The notes under the pieces were generated by a model. The model was not told where the DNA came from and searched no databases. It saw only the letters and a program-made list of their open reading frames with translations. A stretch of DNA of 40,316 nt, from NCBI GenBank assembly GCA_003223455.1, contig QHVE01000024.1:23468-63783 (forward strand). Direction: 5' to 3'. The position numbers and the translations under genes were made by a program. Origin of the DNA: Gemmatimonadota bacterium (GTDB lineage: Bacteria > Gemmatimonadota > Gemmatimonadetes > Gemmatimonadales > Gemmatimonadaceae). Shown here piece by piece: positions 15,666 through 24,532 of the stretch (positions within the stretch are counted from its first letter, which is position 1; every line of letters starts with the position of its first letter).

Positions 15666-17060
15666 TCAGGAGTGGGACGATCGCTCGGGCACGCGGCGAA
15701 GGAGTAGGAGGGACAGAGCGAACATTACTGCGACGGTCACCACCGCGGCACGATACGCGAGGCCCGTCCCGAGCCGCGGCTCCAGCCCGTCGACGGTCGC
15801 CGCCCAGATGAGCGGGCCGGCAACCGCCGCGGCGCGCGAGGAGAGGAGCATCAGGCTGAAGAAACGGCCCGCCTCCGTCTCAGGGACGAGCGACAGCAAG
15901 AGCGGCCGTTCCGCCGTCGGCACTCCGCCGAAGATCAGGCCGATGCCGAGCCCGACGATCCAGAACGCGCTCTGCGTCGGCACGAGGACCATGGCGATCA
16001 GGAGCGCGATCCACGCGACGATGATCGCGACCAGGGTGCGGCGGGCGCCGAAGCGATCCACGAGCCGCCCGATCGCGTAGCTACCGAAGATCGCCGGAAT
16101 CGTCAGCACGAGAAACAGCGTGATCTCGCTCCCCTGCTTGAAGCCCATCGCCTTCACCGCGTAGATCGCCATGAACGAAACGATGGTGCCGATTGCGTCC
16201 TGATAGAGAAACGACGCGATGATGAAGGCGAGCGCTCCCGGATACCGTTTTGCATCACGCAGCGTATGGCCAACGTCGACGAATGCCGCGCGCCACGCGA
16301 TGGCGGAGCGTTCCTCTCGCGGATGATGGTCGCGGCAGAACGCGAAGAGCGGCAACGAGAACAGCAGGAAGAGCAACGCTGTCGGCACGAAGGTAGACAC
16401 GCGTCCTGCGTGCGCCGAGAATGGCACGAGCGCACGCAGGAACGACATGGCGGCGTCCGGCAGCGCACCGAGCAACGGCAGCGTCCCATTGAAGAAGGGC
16501 GCGACGAGGAGCAGCCCGACGATCGTGCCAACGTACCCAACCGCGGTTCCGATTCCCGAGAGCCGCCCTCGTTCCTCGGGCGGTACGAGATCCGGCAGCA
16601 TGGCGTTGTAGAACGGCTGAGCGGCCTGATACGTGTAGTTGGCGACGATGAACGCGACGAGGATCCAGCCGAAGGTGCCGATCGTCGGATGCCAGCCTGC
16701 TGGCAGGCTCGACCCGCCGATCGTCTCGGCGCCCGCGACAGGGAGGGTGAGTTGGCCGAGGATGCCGATCGCGGCACAGGCGAGGCACGAGGCAATGGTG
16801 AAGCCCACGACCCACGGCTTTCGTCGCCGGCGCGCGTCGGACACGGCCCCGAGCACTGGAACGGACAGCACCACCAGGATGGACGAGATGCCATTGCCGA
16901 CCGCATATACCGTGTTCGAGGCCTGCAGGTCGGCGATGAGCCAGACCGAGAAGTACAATGTCGCGACGTTCATCGAGAAGATGGTGTTCGCGAAGTCGTA
17001 CAGGGCCCAGCTCGCACGCTCTCGTACGGGCGCACGTCCGGAAGGTAGCGCGGACATCAT
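15666..17060 (-). CDS. MFS transporter, UMF1/Atg22-like
   Basis: A 12-helix major facilitator of about 464 residues. The start MSALPSGRAPVRERASWALYDFANTIFSM is characteristic of the UMF1 family, whose members have the A-L-Y-D-F-A-N motif in the first helix; this resembles the yeast vacuolar effluxer Atg22 group. The MFS loop signature is visible as GAVSDARRRRKP, and a second copy of the loop appears as IGRLVDRFGARRT. Substrate is unknown; amino acid efflux is one family role. I took the ATG pair at 17057-17060; a TTG at 17114 is possible but its extra residues are not conserved-looking. It is transcribed towards the acyltransferase gene with a 6-base gap. Confidence 0.9.
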   Translation of the reverse strand: MMSALPSGRAPVRERASWALYDFANTIFSMNVATLYFSVWLIADLQASNTVYAVGNGISSILVVLSVPVLGAVSDARRRRKPWVVGFTIASCLACAAIGILGQLTLPVAGAETIGGSSLPAGWHPTIGTFGWILVAFIVANYTYQAAQPFYNAMLPDLVPPEERGRLSGIGTAVGYVGTIVGLLLVAPFFNGTLPLLGALPDAAMSFLRALVPFSAHAGRVSTFVPTALLFLLFSLPLFAFCRDHHPREERSAIAWRAAFVDVGHTLRDAKRYPGALAFIIASFLYQDAIGTIVSFMAIYAVKAMGFKQGSEITLFLVLTIPAIFGSYAIGRLVDRFGARRTLVAIIVAWIALLIAMVLVPTQSAFWIVGLGIGLIFGGVPTAERPLLLSLVPETEAGRFFSLMLLSSRAAAVAGPLIWAATVDGLEPRLGTGLAYRAAVVTVAVMFALSLLLLRRVPERSSHS

Positions 17061-17138
17061 CGGCCAGCGGGGGATATCTCGGTCATGAAAGCTCCCGTTC
17101 GTGTTGACGGCCAAGCTCGGCGACCCAAATTACCTCGC

Positions 17139-18092
17139 ATGGCTGCTCGCCGCTCCCATCGCACAGCATGCACGTTCCGAGTCGTCACAGTGGCGGCGAC
17201 GATCGCGCTCAGCTGGGGATGCCGAAACGACAAGCCGCCGGCACGCATCGACACGAGCTTTACCGCGGTGCCGGGTCATCTCGACTCGACGAGCGCTCCG
17301 ACGAGCACCAATGGCTGGGACGTCGCCGCGGGGCCGGTGCTGCTCGTGGCAGGGCCGTCGCCGGATGAGGCGGTGGTCTTCTTCGGCGCCGGCGGCGGTG
17401 CCACGGCGCCACTGGACACGGGGGCCGTCGACCAGGCCACCGCCACGCTGTTCGGGCGCGACAGCTCGCGCTTCACCGCCACCCTCGAGCTCCCGGCGGG
17501 TAACGACAACCCCGAGTGCCGGGTGTGGCCGTTGCGTAATCTGCACGCGACTGGCGCGGGGGGTGCCTGGTCGGTCGGCTTCGTGAGCCCGAACGTCACG
17601 CCGATCCCGCTCGACTCCGTCGATGCGCTTCCGGCGCGCGACAGCATGGCGCTCGCCGCGGAGGCTTCGCGGCTCGCGTCGACGGTCACGGCGAACACGT
17701 CACCTGCATTTGAAGGGTTGCGGTTCGCCGTCCACGACATCCGGCGCTTCGACGTCGCACCTGGCGTGCAGGTGTTGGCCGCGCACCTGATTCGTCGCGT
17801 GAACCAGGAAGCGGATCCACAGGAGGAGCAGACCTTGCTCGTCGCCGAGCGTGACAGCGGTGCCGCCGCCGGACGCTATCAGCTTGCTTATGCCGAGCGC
17901 TCCTTCGGCAAGGAGGAGCAGGTGAGCTCGAGCGAACTGGTGGCGGCAGTCCGCCTCGGAGCGAATGGTCCCCCCATGCTGGTCGTAGCCCGAGACGGCG
18001 AGACTGGCCTCGCCTACGCGCTGCTCGAGCGTACGAGCCCGCGCCACTGGCGCGTGCGTTGGACGAGCGAGCTCGCAAGGTGCGACGGCTGA
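17139..18092 (+). CDS. Exported protein of unknown function, possible lipoprotein
   Basis: I do not recognise this 317-residue protein. It begins with a basic n-region (MAARRSHRTA), a hydrophobic segment (FRVVTVAATIALSWG) and Cys28, which fits a lipoprotein signal although the -3 residue (Ser) is not typical. The mature part is soluble, alternates strands and short helices, and has conserved-looking GPVLLVAGPSPDEAVVFFG near residue 65. Codon use and GC match neighbours. I used the ATG at 17139 since it puts the signal sequence at the N-terminus; the open frame extends to ATG 17085. It is divergent from the MFS gene and converges on the permease operon end. Confidence 0.65.
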   Translation: MAARRSHRTACTFRVVTVAATIALSWGCRNDKPPARIDTSFTAVPGHLDSTSAPTSTNGWDVAAGPVLLVAGPSPDEAVVFFGAGGGATAPLDTGAVDQATATLFGRDSSRFTATLELPAGNDNPECRVWPLRNLHATGAGGAWSVGFVSPNVTPIPLDSVDALPARDSMALAAEASRLASTVTANTSPAFEGLRFAVHDIRRFDVAPGVQVLAAHLIRRVNQEADPQEEQTLLVAERDSGAAAGRYQLAYAERSFGKEEQVSSSELVAAVRLGANGPPMLVVARDGETGLAYALLERTSPRHWRVRWTSELARCDG

Positions 18093-18120
18093 CGGTCACC
18101 AGACACTGAAGCCTGTTCGG

Positions 18121-19044
18121 TCAGCGTCTCGTCTCCAGGGCACGCCCGAGTGCCGCCGGTGCGCGGGCGCGGCCAACCGCGCCGGCGAGTGCCGCGAGGG
18201 TGAGCGCATAGGGCACGACGAGGAAGACCTGATATGGCGCGTTCCACCCCATCGCCTGGAAGGCGTACTGCAACGCGCTCGCGGCACCGAAGAGCAGGGC
18301 GCCCGCGGCGACGCCATACGGTGTCCAGCGCCCGAGCACGACGATGGCAATGGCGATGAATCCTCGACCGGCGGACATCCCTTCGGCGAACGTACCGGCC
18401 TGCGCCAATACCAGCGTGCCGCCGGCGAGTCCGCCCAACACGCCGCCTGACAGGATCGCGAGCACGCGCAGACGGTCGACGGCGATCCCCGCCGCCTCGG
18501 CCGCTTCCGGGCGTTCCCCGATGGCGCGAAGGGCGAGCCCGGCGTGTGTGCGCGCGAGCCACCACGCCAGTGCGGGCGCAAGCAGGTAGAGGAAATACGT
18601 AATGGGTGGCTGCGAAAAGAGCGCCGCTCCGACGACCGGCAGTGTGGCCACGCCGGGAATGGCTACGGGCTCGCTCGTCGGAATTCTGAGTGCGGCGCCA
18701 CTGCTGCCGAAGAGCGCACGATAGAGCGTGCCCGTCGCGCCGACGCTGAGCAGCGTCAGCGCGGTTCCGGCGATGATCTGGTCGGCGCGAATCCAGATCA
18801 CGCAGAGCGCGAACAGCATCGCGATCACCAGACCTGCAAGCGCCGCTGCTGCGAATCCCGCGCCGATGCCGCCAGCCGTGGACGCCCCAACGAGAGCACC
18901 GAAGGCACCAGCGAGAATCGCTCCCTCGAGCCCGATGTTGATCAGACCCGCCCGTTCGACGAGCAGTTCACCGAGGGCCGCCAAGCCAAGCGGCACGGCG
19001 GTGCGGACAGTGGCCGCAAGGAAGGGCGAGAGAACGTCACTCAA
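18121..19044 (-). CDS. Nucleoside-type ABC transporter permease (second)
   Basis: The last gene of the uptake operon, a 307-residue inner-membrane permease of the BPD_transp_2 family, as in PnrCDE/Yuf-type nucleoside importers. About eight hydrophobic segments are visible. The patterns ERAGLINIGLEGAILAGAFGAL (family NIG-EG motif), AIGERPEAAEAAGI (cytoplasmic EAA-like loop contacting the ATPase) and AGRGFIAIAIVVLG support the assignment. Its start overlaps the stop of the first permease by 4 bases (ATGA type), so the two are translationally coupled and form a heterodimeric pore. Confidence 0.93.
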   Translation of the reverse strand: MSDVLSPFLAATVRTAVPLGLAALGELLVERAGLINIGLEGAILAGAFGALVGASTAGGIGAGFAAAALAGLVIAMLFALCVIWIRADQIIAGTALTLLSVGATGTLYRALFGSSGAALRIPTSEPVAIPGVATLPVVGAALFSQPPITYFLYLLAPALAWWLARTHAGLALRAIGERPEAAEAAGIAVDRLRVLAILSGGVLGGLAGGTLVLAQAGTFAEGMSAGRGFIAIAIVVLGRWTPYGVAAGALLFGAASALQYAFQAMGWNAPYQVFLVVPYALTLAALAGAVGRARAPAALGRALETRR

Positions 19045-20150
19045 GCGTCGACGGGTTGAACGTGCTCGCCGACGTCGGGCCGCTGTCGGCGCGATCGGAA
19101 GGACTGCGTCGCGACGACGGCGAGAATGAGTGCGGCCTCGATCACCGACACGAGTGTGGACGGCACACCAGCGTCACGCTGCATCGCGCCGGCGCCCGCC
19201 TCGAGCGCCCCGAACAACACCGCCGTCGCTACGACACGCCACGGATCGAGTCGCGCCAGCAGCGCGACCGCGATGGCGGTGTATCCGTAGCCGGGTGAGA
19301 TGTTCTCGTACAACGCGAACGTCACTCCGAGCACCTCCACGCCCCCCGCGAGCCCGGCAAGCGCGCCGCTCAGCAGGAACACGCGCGCCGTCGTCACGCG
19401 AACATCGATGCCACCAGCGCTCGTCGCTGCGGCAGGGTTCTCCCCGGCGGCCACCAGCCGGAAGCCAGCCGCGGTCCGCCGGAGCATCCATCCCGCGGCG
19501 ACGGCGACGGTCAGCGCGACGACAAAGCCCGAATGCAATCGTCCAGCCCCCGGGAGCCGCGGCAGATGGAGGGCATCGACGATGGTCGCACTCTGCGGGT
19601 ACACGTGGGTCGGCTCCTGTAGCGGCCCACGAACGAGGTATGACACGAGGTGCAGTGCGACGAAGTTCAGCATGATCGTGCTGATCACCTCGAGCACACC
19701 GTATCGCGCCCGCAGATATGCCGCGACGGATGCCCAGAGCGCGCCGCCGAGCGCCGCCGCCAGCAACGCCGCCGCGATCACCAAGGGGACGGTCACCGTG
19801 GCGGACGGCATCGCGAGTGCCACGGCCGCCGCTGCCGCGGCACCCACGAGGAGCTGGCCCTCGCCACCGATATTCAGCACTCCACCGCGAAACGCGAGCG
19901 CAACGGCCGCACCAGTCAGCATGAGTGGAACGGCGCGCACGAGACTCGCCGATGTGAACACGTACCAGGAGCCGAACGATCCCGTCCAGAGCGCGGTAAG
20001 ACCGCCCGCGATAGGGAAGCCCATGGCGAGCAGCAGCAGAGCTGCGGCTCCCCCGATAGCGACCACGACGGCCGCCACGACCGCGAGCTCGCGGTACGCC
20101 TCGCGCATCGCCGCGCTCATCCGATCGACCCGCCGTTCAGCGTTCGGCAT
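19041..20150 (-). CDS. Nucleoside-type ABC transporter permease (first)
   Basis: A 369-residue permease of the same family as the following gene. The signature GGVLNIGGEGQLLVGAAAA is the NIG-EG motif, and AAGENPAAATSAGGIDV is the EAA-like coupling loop. PGYGYTAIAVALLARLDPW matches the last conserved block. Around nine hydrophobic segments are seen. Its predicted start overlaps the end of the ATPase gene by 14 bases; a Met at residue 11 (about 20120) would remove the overlap. Together with the ATPase and binding protein it forms a complete importer. Confidence 0.93.
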   Translation of the reverse strand: MPNAERRVDRMSAAMREAYRELAVVAAVVVAIGGAAALLLLAMGFPIAGGLTALWTGSFGSWYVFTSASLVRAVPLMLTGAAVALAFRGGVLNIGGEGQLLVGAAAAAAVALAMPSATVTVPLVIAAALLAAALGGALWASVAAYLRARYGVLEVISTIMLNFVALHLVSYLVRGPLQEPTHVYPQSATIVDALHLPRLPGAGRLHSGFVVALTVAVAAGWMLRRTAAGFRLVAAGENPAAATSAGGIDVRVTTARVFLLSGALAGLAGGVEVLGVTFALYENISPGYGYTAIAVALLARLDPWRVVATAVLFGALEAGAGAMQRDAGVPSTLVSVIEAALILAVVATQSFRSRRQRPDVGEHVQPVDA

Positions 20151-21642
20151 GAGTCTCCGCGCCGAGCATCAACCGTCCGACGACGTCGCGGTCGATCGGT
20201 GCTTCCCGAACGGTGCCGGCGTAGACGACCAGCACTCGGCTCGCCAGGAGGAGCACCTCATCGATGTCGCTCGAGTACAGCACTACCGCTGCGCCAGCGT
20301 CGCGCGCGGCACGCAGCCGTGCGTGGACCTCGGCTGTCGCACGGACGTCGAGGCCGCGCGTCGGATTCTCCACGACGATCGCTGCGGTACTGGTCATGTC
20401 ATCGGCGTCGAGCTCGCGCGCGAGCACCAACTTCTGTTGATTCCCTCCCGATAGAGTCCGGATCGGCGCGCGTGGTCCCGGCGCTCGAACGTCGAAGGTG
20501 CGCATGAGCGACTCCGTTCGCGCGCCGATGGTGTTCCACTCGATGAGACCACGTCGCGTGCCGGCTCCGCGAAGCGCGACGTTCTCCACGAGGGGGCGGT
20601 CGAGGAGCACGGCATCTCGGTGGCGATCCTCCGGCACGAATCCGACCATGTCGGGACGCTCCAGGACACCCGTGACGACGGGCAACCGACCAGCCAGCGC
20701 TCGGAGCAGCTCGCGTTGCCCGCCTCCCTCCACACCGGCGACACCGACGATCTCCCCTGCTCCGATGACGAAGCTCGCGTCGCGCACGCGCACCATGCCA
20801 CTCGTGTCTGCGAGCGTGGCCTGCTCCGCGCGAAAGACCGGTATTCTCGACGAAGCTCGCGATTCGACCCGATCCGTTGCGGGAGTCTTGCCCACCTGCT
20901 CCCCGGCGCTCGCGGCGCCGAGCATCGCATCGGTCAGCGCTGCCGCGGTCGCATCCTTGCCGGCCACGACGAGCACGGTCCGTCCGCGACGCAGCACCGT
21001 GACATCATCCGCGATGCTCAACGCCTCGCCAAGCTTGTGCGTGATGAGGACAACGGCGTTTCCTTGATCGGCGAAGCTGCGCAGCCATCGGAGTAGCTCA
21101 GTACTCTCGGAGGGCGGAAGTACCGCGGTTGGCTCGTCGAGCACGAGCAGTCGTGCGCGGCGCATCAATGCCTTCGCGATCTCGACGCGCTGTTGCGCGG
21201 CGACCGAGAGCCGTTCGACCTGCACTTCAGGGTCAAGGCTGAAGCCCGTGCGTGCGGAGAGCTCGTGCAGCTCGCTGATCGTACGTGACAAGTCCAGCAT
21301 GCCATGGCCCCCGAGCGCGACGTTCTCCGCGACGGTCATCACCGGCACAAGTGTGAAGTGCTGGTGCACCATCCCGATCCCGAGCGCGATGGCGTTCGCG
21401 GGGCTGTTCAGCCGAACCTTCGCGCCATGCACCGCGATGGCGCCCGCGTCCGGCCGTTCCATCCCGTAGGCGATGCGCATGAGGGTGGACTTGCCCGCCC
21501 CATTCTCGCCGAGTAGCGCGTGCACGGTGCCGGCGCGCACGCGCAACGACGCCGATCGCAGCGCCTGTGTCGCGCCGTATCGCTTGTCGATGCCCTGTAG
21601 CACGAGCGCGATTCGCTCGTCGCCCCCGGAGGGCTCGGTCAT
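20137..21642 (-). CDS. Nucleoside-type ABC transporter ATPase (two ABC domains)
   Basis: A 501-residue fused ATPase that powers the two permeases, like YufO/RbsA-type proteins. The first ABC domain has Walker A LLGENGAGKST (43-53), the signature LSVAAQQRVEIAKAL and Walker B LLVLDEPTAVL. The second has a degenerate Walker A (VAGVEGGGQREL), an intact signature LSGGNQQKLVLAREL and the ENPTRGLDVRAT Walker B with Asn in place of Asp/Glu. This asymmetric pattern is normal for the family. I used the ATG at 21642, where similarity starts (MTEPSGGDERIALVLQGIDK). The open frame extends 72 codons upstream, antisense to nothing useful and overlapping the NIF3 gene. Confidence 0.95.
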   Translation of the reverse strand: MTEPSGGDERIALVLQGIDKRYGATQALRSASLRVRAGTVHALLGENGAGKSTLMRIAYGMERPDAGAIAVHGAKVRLNSPANAIALGIGMVHQHFTLVPVMTVAENVALGGHGMLDLSRTISELHELSARTGFSLDPEVQVERLSVAAQQRVEIAKALMRRARLLVLDEPTAVLPPSESTELLRWLRSFADQGNAVVLITHKLGEALSIADDVTVLRRGRTVLVVAGKDATAAALTDAMLGAASAGEQVGKTPATDRVESRASSRIPVFRAEQATLADTSGMVRVRDASFVIGAGEIVGVAGVEGGGQRELLRALAGRLPVVTGVLERPDMVGFVPEDRHRDAVLLDRPLVENVALRGAGTRRGLIEWNTIGARTESLMRTFDVRAPGPRAPIRTLSGGNQQKLVLARELDADDMTSTAAIVVENPTRGLDVRATAEVHARLRAARDAGAAVVLYSSDIDEVLLLASRVLVVYAGTVREAPIDRDVVGRLMLGAETHAER

Positions 21643-21652
21643 CGTGCGCTGA

Positions 21653-22441
21653 TCAGAGACCGGTGGGTGCCGCGACGAAGCTCCACGGAATTCCGAACGT
21701 ACGCTCGATCTCTTCGCCGAGCGCACGAACCCCGAACGTCTCGGTGGCGTAGTGTCCGGCGTAGAGCACCGCGATGCCGAGCTCGGTCGCTTCGACGGCA
21801 GTATGGTGCGGCCCCTCACCGACGATGAGCGTGTCGACACCCGCCGCGGACGCTTCATGGAGCGTATCGCTGGACGCGCCGGCGCCTGTGCAGAGTGCCC
21901 AGCGACGCGTGCGTCGCCCCGGGGTCACCCCGACCGTCACGAGGTGCCCACCTTCGCGCCGAGCGAGTACGTCGCACCGCGTGGCCAGCGTCGACGTCTC
22001 GACATCGGCGTCGCCCATGACGCCGATCGCGATGGATTGAAAGTGCGCGAACCCCGCACTCGGTATGAGCTCCAGCGTGCGCGCCATGATCGCATTGTTG
22101 CCCAGCGTCGGATGACGATCGAGAGGCAGATGCGACGCGTACACCGCGACGTCGTGCGCAAGCAATCGGCGCACGCGCTCAAAGACACGACCACGAAGTG
22201 GCTGCGCCCCGCCCCAGAACAGTCCGTGATGCACGACGAGCAGATTTGCATTGAGCGCGATGGCAGTATCGATGGTGTGCAGCGATGCATCCACGGCGAC
22301 CGCACAGCGCGTCACCGGACCATCGTGTTCGACCTGCACGCCGTTCATCGCGCCGGGATAGTCGGGCACCTCGTTCGTGCACAGTACTGTGTCGAGATGA
22401 CGAGCAATGTCGCCGAGCGGTGCCTGTGCCGAAGGAGGCAT
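21653..22441 (-). CDS. NIF3 / DUF34 dinuclear metal protein
   Basis: A 262-residue member of the NIF3 (YbgI, DUF34) family, widely conserved with disputed function; some members are annotated as GTP cyclohydrolase I type 2 without firm proof. The metal-binding residues expected in the family are present: His71-His72 in VVHHGLFWGG, Asp108 in ASHLPLDRH, and His230 and Glu234 in AGHYATETFG. PDYPGAMNGVQVEHDG is the typical N-terminal block. The length matches the short form without the inserted PII-like domain. It is 3 bases from the binding-protein gene and about 10 bases before the ATPase, so it is embedded in the transporter operon, a linkage that hints at nucleoside or nucleotide handling (inference). 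Confidence 0.93.
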   Translation of the reverse strand: MPPSAQAPLGDIARHLDTVLCTNEVPDYPGAMNGVQVEHDGPVTRCAVAVDASLHTIDTAIALNANLLVVHHGLFWGGAQPLRGRVFERVRRLLAHDVAVYASHLPLDRHPTLGNNAIMARTLELIPSAGFAHFQSIAIGVMGDADVETSTLATRCDVLARREGGHLVTVGVTPGRRTRRWALCTGAGASSDTLHEASAAGVDTLIVGEGPHHTAVEATELGIAVLYAGHYATETFGVRALGEEIERTFGIPWSFVAAPTGL

Positions 22442-22444
22442 GGG

Positions 22445-23512
22445 CTACGGTGTCGCCGCGAGCGGATCGAAACGCCGAGCGGCGAGCTCCGCGCGCACCG
22501 AATCCACGGCGTGCATCGCGGCGGCCGGGATGCGCGGGCGGAAGACGGGATTGATCTTCAGCGTGACGACATCGCTCTCGGTACCGAGCTTGATGACGCG
22601 CGGCTTGAAAGTGTGTGTACGCACCTCGCGCGCGACGGTGAGGAAGGCGTGTGGAAGATCGATCACGACGCTCGCGATGGTGATCTCGGGTGCGACGTCA
22701 TTCTGATCCGAGTTCGATCCGATGACGAGCGCCTTCTTCGTCTCGCGTGCTGCGCGGAACACGCCGAGCCCCGCGGCATCGGCATTCTGAAAGATCACGT
22801 CGGCGTTGCGGCCGATCTGGGCGAGTGCCTGCTCGCGTCCCGCGCTCACGTCGTCCCAGTTGCCGATGTACGACGTCAGTATCGTGATCTTTGGATTCAT
22901 CACGCGAGCACCGCGGCTGAACGCGGTGAAGCTCTCGCGTACCGGTGGAAGCTCAGTGCCGCCGATGACACCGATCACGTTCGATTTGGTCATTGCGCCG
23001 GCCAGCATCCCGGCCAGGTAGGATGCATCGGCGAAGGCGAACTCGATGCCGGCGACGTTCGCGCCGACGCTCGAGCCCGACGTGACGACGTAGATCGTGC
23101 GAGGATGATCGGGACCCACGCGCTTGGCGGCGTCCTGAAACTCGAAGCCGTGTCCGAAGACTAGGTCGTAGCCTTGCGAGCCGTACTGCCGGAACTGCTC
23201 GTCGAACTCAGCCGGCGTCTTCGTCTGGATGTGGCTCACAGTGGCGCCGAGGCTATCACGGATTCGCAAAAGTCCCTGATAGGCGCCACCATTCCACGAT
23301 TGGTCACTGATCGGCCCGGGCGTCAGTAGGGCGACTCGGAATGGTGACGCTGTGCTGTCTGCTAGATGTCCTGACGAGTCACGCGCTGAGCCCTGGTTTC
23401 CACAGGCGATCGAGAGAAGGAAGAGCCCCACGGAGCCCCAGGCGGCGAAAGCGCGTACCACAATGTGGAAACCTGTGGAAAACCTGTGTTTTCTACCTTT
23501 CGCCGATGCCAT
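22445..23512 (-). CDS. BMP-family ABC substrate-binding protein
   Basis: A periplasmic, probably lipid-anchored binding protein of the BMP/PnrA family, which binds purine nucleosides. The mature domain starts FRVALLTPGPISDQSWNGGAYQGL. It continues with the family blocks GYDLVFGHGFEFQDA, GIEFAFADASYLAGMLAGAMTK, GVIGGTELPPV and the late NADAAGLGVFRAA and IGSNSDQNDVAPE. A signal sequence ends at LSIAC (Cys37). The start is uncertain. ATG 23512 gives a long basic n-region. A GTG at 23461 would give a tighter signal (VVRAFAAWGSVGLFLLSIAC) and leave tandem DnaA boxes at 23464-23482 outside the coding sequence. It is the first gene of the operon with NIF3, ATPase and two permeases. Confidence 0.94.
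   Translation of the reverse strand: MASAKGRKHRFSTGFHIVVRAFAAWGSVGLFLLSIACGNQGSARDSSGHLADSTASPFRVALLTPGPISDQSWNGGAYQGLLRIRDSLGATVSHIQTKTPAEFDEQFRQYGSQGYDLVFGHGFEFQDAAKRVGPDHPRTIYVVTSGSSVGANVAGIEFAFADASYLAGMLAGAMTKSNVIGVIGGTELPPVRESFTAFSRGARVMNPKITILTSYIGNWDDVSAGREQALAQIGRNADVIFQNADAAGLGVFRAARETKKALVIGSNSDQNDVAPEITIASVVIDLPHAFLTVAREVRTHTFKPRVIKLGTESDVVTLKINPVFRPRIPAAAMHAVDSVRAELAARRFDPLAATP
23464..23482 (-). promoter_or_regulatory. Tandem DnaA boxes near the par locus
   Basis: On the minus strand, TTTTCCACA (23474-23482) is followed by GTTTCCACA (23464-23472). The starts are exactly 10 bases apart, placing both on the same face of the helix. A third, poorer match (GAAAACACA) lies at 23485-23493. 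They overlap the annotated N-terminus of the BMP gene if ATG 23512 is used. Confidence 0.5.
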
Positions 23513-23584
23513 AAGTGCTATGGATACTTTCAGTTACGCTCGTGTGGAGAAGTATGGCCGCAGTGAGGAGAACATTTGTCTCGC

Positions 23585-24532
23585 TCAGTCGAAGTCGCTG
23601 CGGGATGGACCGAGCACCAGATCCAGCAGACGTTCGAGGTCATCAGCACTGTAGAACGTGATCCGTACGACCCCCCGGTCGTTCCCGAGCGCTTGGACAT
23701 GCACGTCGGTCTGAAGATGCTTCCGTAGCTGCTCTTCGATGCGCTTCGTCGCCGGGTTCGTGCTGGCGCCTGCTGGCGAGGCGGTGGGGACAACGGACGT
23801 TTCGCGCTGAGGCGCCAGAGGCTCGGCCGTGAACGCTCGGGCCCTAGCCTCGACCTCGCGCACGGACAATTGGCGGGCGATGATCTCGTTGTCGAGTTCG
23901 AGTTGTCGGCGCTCGTCCTTGACCGGAAGGAGCGCCCGCGCGTGCCCCGCAGATATTTGGCCGCTCTCAACCATTTGTCGCACAGCAGGTTGCAGCGTAA
24001 GAATACGAAGCAGATTTGTGATCGACGTACGATCTTTACCTACCGCGTCCGCTACCTGCTGCTGCGTGAGACCAAACTCGTCGATGAGTCGCTGATAGCC
24101 TTCTGCCTCCTCGAGCGGGTTGAGGTCCGCTCGCTGAAGGTTTTCGACGAGCGCAAGCGTGAGCATCGCCCGGTCATCGAAATCGCGGATCAGAGCGGGG
24201 ATCTCGGACCAACCCAGACGAGTCACTGCGCGCAGGCGGCGCTCCCCGGCGACGAGCTCCCACTTGCCGTCCCCGCGTGCGCGGACGACCACAGGCTGAA
24301 GCAGGCCACTCGCTTTGATGGATGCTTCCAACTCGGCGAGCTCGGACTCGGTGAACGCCCGACGAGGTTGAAAGCGGTTCGGCTGTATGTCAGCGACGGC
24401 TATCCGCTGCAGGTCGGAGCTCGCCGGCGATTCGCTCTCGACTGGAGAGGACGGCGTCTCGCGCTGCTGCTTGGCAGTGGAGATGAGCGCTTCCAGTCCT
24501 CGGCCAAGCCTACGTGGTGTATCGCCGCTCAT
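23585..24532 (-). CDS. parB: Chromosome partitioning protein ParB
   Basis: ParB is the CTP-dependent clamp that loads at parS sites near the origin and spreads. The 315-residue protein begins RRLGRGLEALIS (the N-terminal ParA-contact peptide). It shows the CTP-binding ParB/Srx motifs PNRFQPRR, GLLQPVVVR and GERRLRA, plus LVENLQRADLNPLEEAEGY. A helix-turn-helix follows (GLTQQQVADAVGKDRTSITNLLR), then ISAGHARALL. The C-terminal dimerisation region ends DLERLLDLVLG. It overlaps parA by 4 bases, so the two are coupled. Confidence 0.97.
   Translation of the reverse strand: MSGDTPRRLGRGLEALISTAKQQRETPSSPVESESPASSDLQRIAVADIQPNRFQPRRAFTESELAELEASIKASGLLQPVVVRARGDGKWELVAGERRLRAVTRLGWSEIPALIRDFDDRAMLTLALVENLQRADLNPLEEAEGYQRLIDEFGLTQQQVADAVGKDRTSITNLLRILTLQPAVRQMVESGQISAGHARALLPVKDERRQLELDNEIIARQLSVREVEARARAFTAEPLAPQRETSVVPTASPAGASTNPATKRIEEQLRKHLQTDVHVQALGNDRGVVRITFYSADDLERLLDLVLGPSRSDFD

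Noticed and set aside
21752-23164. 470-residue plus-strand open frame over the NIF3 and BMP genes
   Set aside because: Both minus-strand genes carry full family motifs; the plus-strand product is compositionally biased and unrecognisable.
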